From positions 1 through 39,000 of the IMG/VR virus record IMGVR_UViG_3300032313_001324: a stretch of DNA of 39,000 nucleotides; one strand, given 5' to 3'. This DNA is from a virus. Below are positions 38,881 to 39,000 of the stretch, one piece after another (the first letter of the stretch is position 1; each line of letters opens with the position of its first letter). The translations under genes were made by a program, and so were the position numbers. The notes under the pieces are model-generated. The model saw nothing but the letters and a program-made list of their open reading frames with translations, did no database searches and was not told the origin of the DNA.

Positions 38881-39000
38881 AATATGAAGATTTTTTATTT
38901 GTAGGTTTACAACTACAAAAGCAAGACAAAGTAATTGATAAGCTAAATGAATTAAATATGGATTTGATGGATTTAGTGGATCCTTATTATGCTATTATCA
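38877..39000 (+). CDS. phage hypothetical protein, N-terminal part (gene cut by window end)
   Basis: The ATG in an ATGA overlap opens MKYEDFLFVGLQLQKQDKVI and continues through DLVDPYYAII to the window end without a stop, 41 residues. The DLVDPYY segment is typical of a widespread family of phage hypotheticals of unknown function. The rest of the gene is not visible. Confidence 0.65.
   Translation, partial: MKYEDFLFVGLQLQKQDKVIDKLNELNMDLMDLVDPYYAII

Noticed and set aside
1-39000. tRNA genes or an integrase/prophage signature
   Set aside because: No cloverleaf-like sequence, attachment site or integrase was recognised by reading; a scan with tRNA-detection software would be decisive.

Overview
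The window looks like part of the genome of a large, lytic, T4-related tailed phage (a myovirus by its replication genes) that infects a member of the Bacteroidota, probably Flavobacteriia. Four things point there. The replisome is T4-like: a family B DNA polymerase, a sliding clamp, and large and small clamp-loader subunits. Every supported gene lies on the + strand, densely packed, often with ATGA or short overlaps. The DNA is strongly AT-rich. The promoters fit the Bacteroidota pattern (TTTG, 20 bases, TATATTYA), and a secreted giant protein ends in a gliding-motility/type IX secretion C-terminal domain. No structural, packaging or integrase genes and no tRNA genes were recognised, so this is one arm of a larger genome. 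The phage assignment is an inference from gene content.

Layout. Bases 1-1005 hold the end of a GTP cyclohydrolase I gene (folE), a small protein, a dUTPase/dCTP-deaminase family enzyme and a one-helix membrane peptide. A terminator hairpin overlapping a promoter follows (1032-1065). Bases 1070-10461 form the replication block: DNA polymerase, clamp, a complete GroES/GroEL pair, clamp loader subunits, a MazG-like/DUF protein, a Cas4/RecB-type nuclease with four cysteines, and a ribbon-helix-helix-like regulator.

Bases 10507-24539 are a continuous glycan island behind one promoter. It holds glycosyltransferases of several families (two GT4-like, GT2-like, GT10-like, a DUF3431-glycosyltransferase fusion), two methyltransferases, an epimerase/reductase, and a sugar-modifying cassette. 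The cassette consists of a DegT-family enzyme with His in place of the PLP lysine, an HpcH/HpaI-type aldolase, a HAD phosphatase and an acetolactate-synthase-like ThDP enzyme. Together these suggest that the phage makes an unusual deoxy or branched sugar and attaches it to a surface, its own virion or its DNA.

Bases 24536-32172 carry many small accessory genes: zinc fingers, a SWIM protein, a membrane-anchored glucosaminidase, conserved phage hypotheticals, two HNH homing endonucleases and a possible frameshifted gene. They are punctuated by a recurrent promoter cassette. Bases 32175-38249 encode membrane and secreted proteins, ending in a 1512-residue adhesin-like protein with a type IX secretion signal and a downstream fragment resembling a second sorting domain. 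The last 750 bases hold a hypothetical, a GNAT acetyltransferase and the start of another phage gene.

At least nine promoters share exactly the same 20-base spacer. Four of them sit so close to the start codon (polymerase, gene 4718, first glycosyltransferase, gene 30174) that the mRNAs are probably leaderless. No stretch longer than 300 bases lacks a gene.
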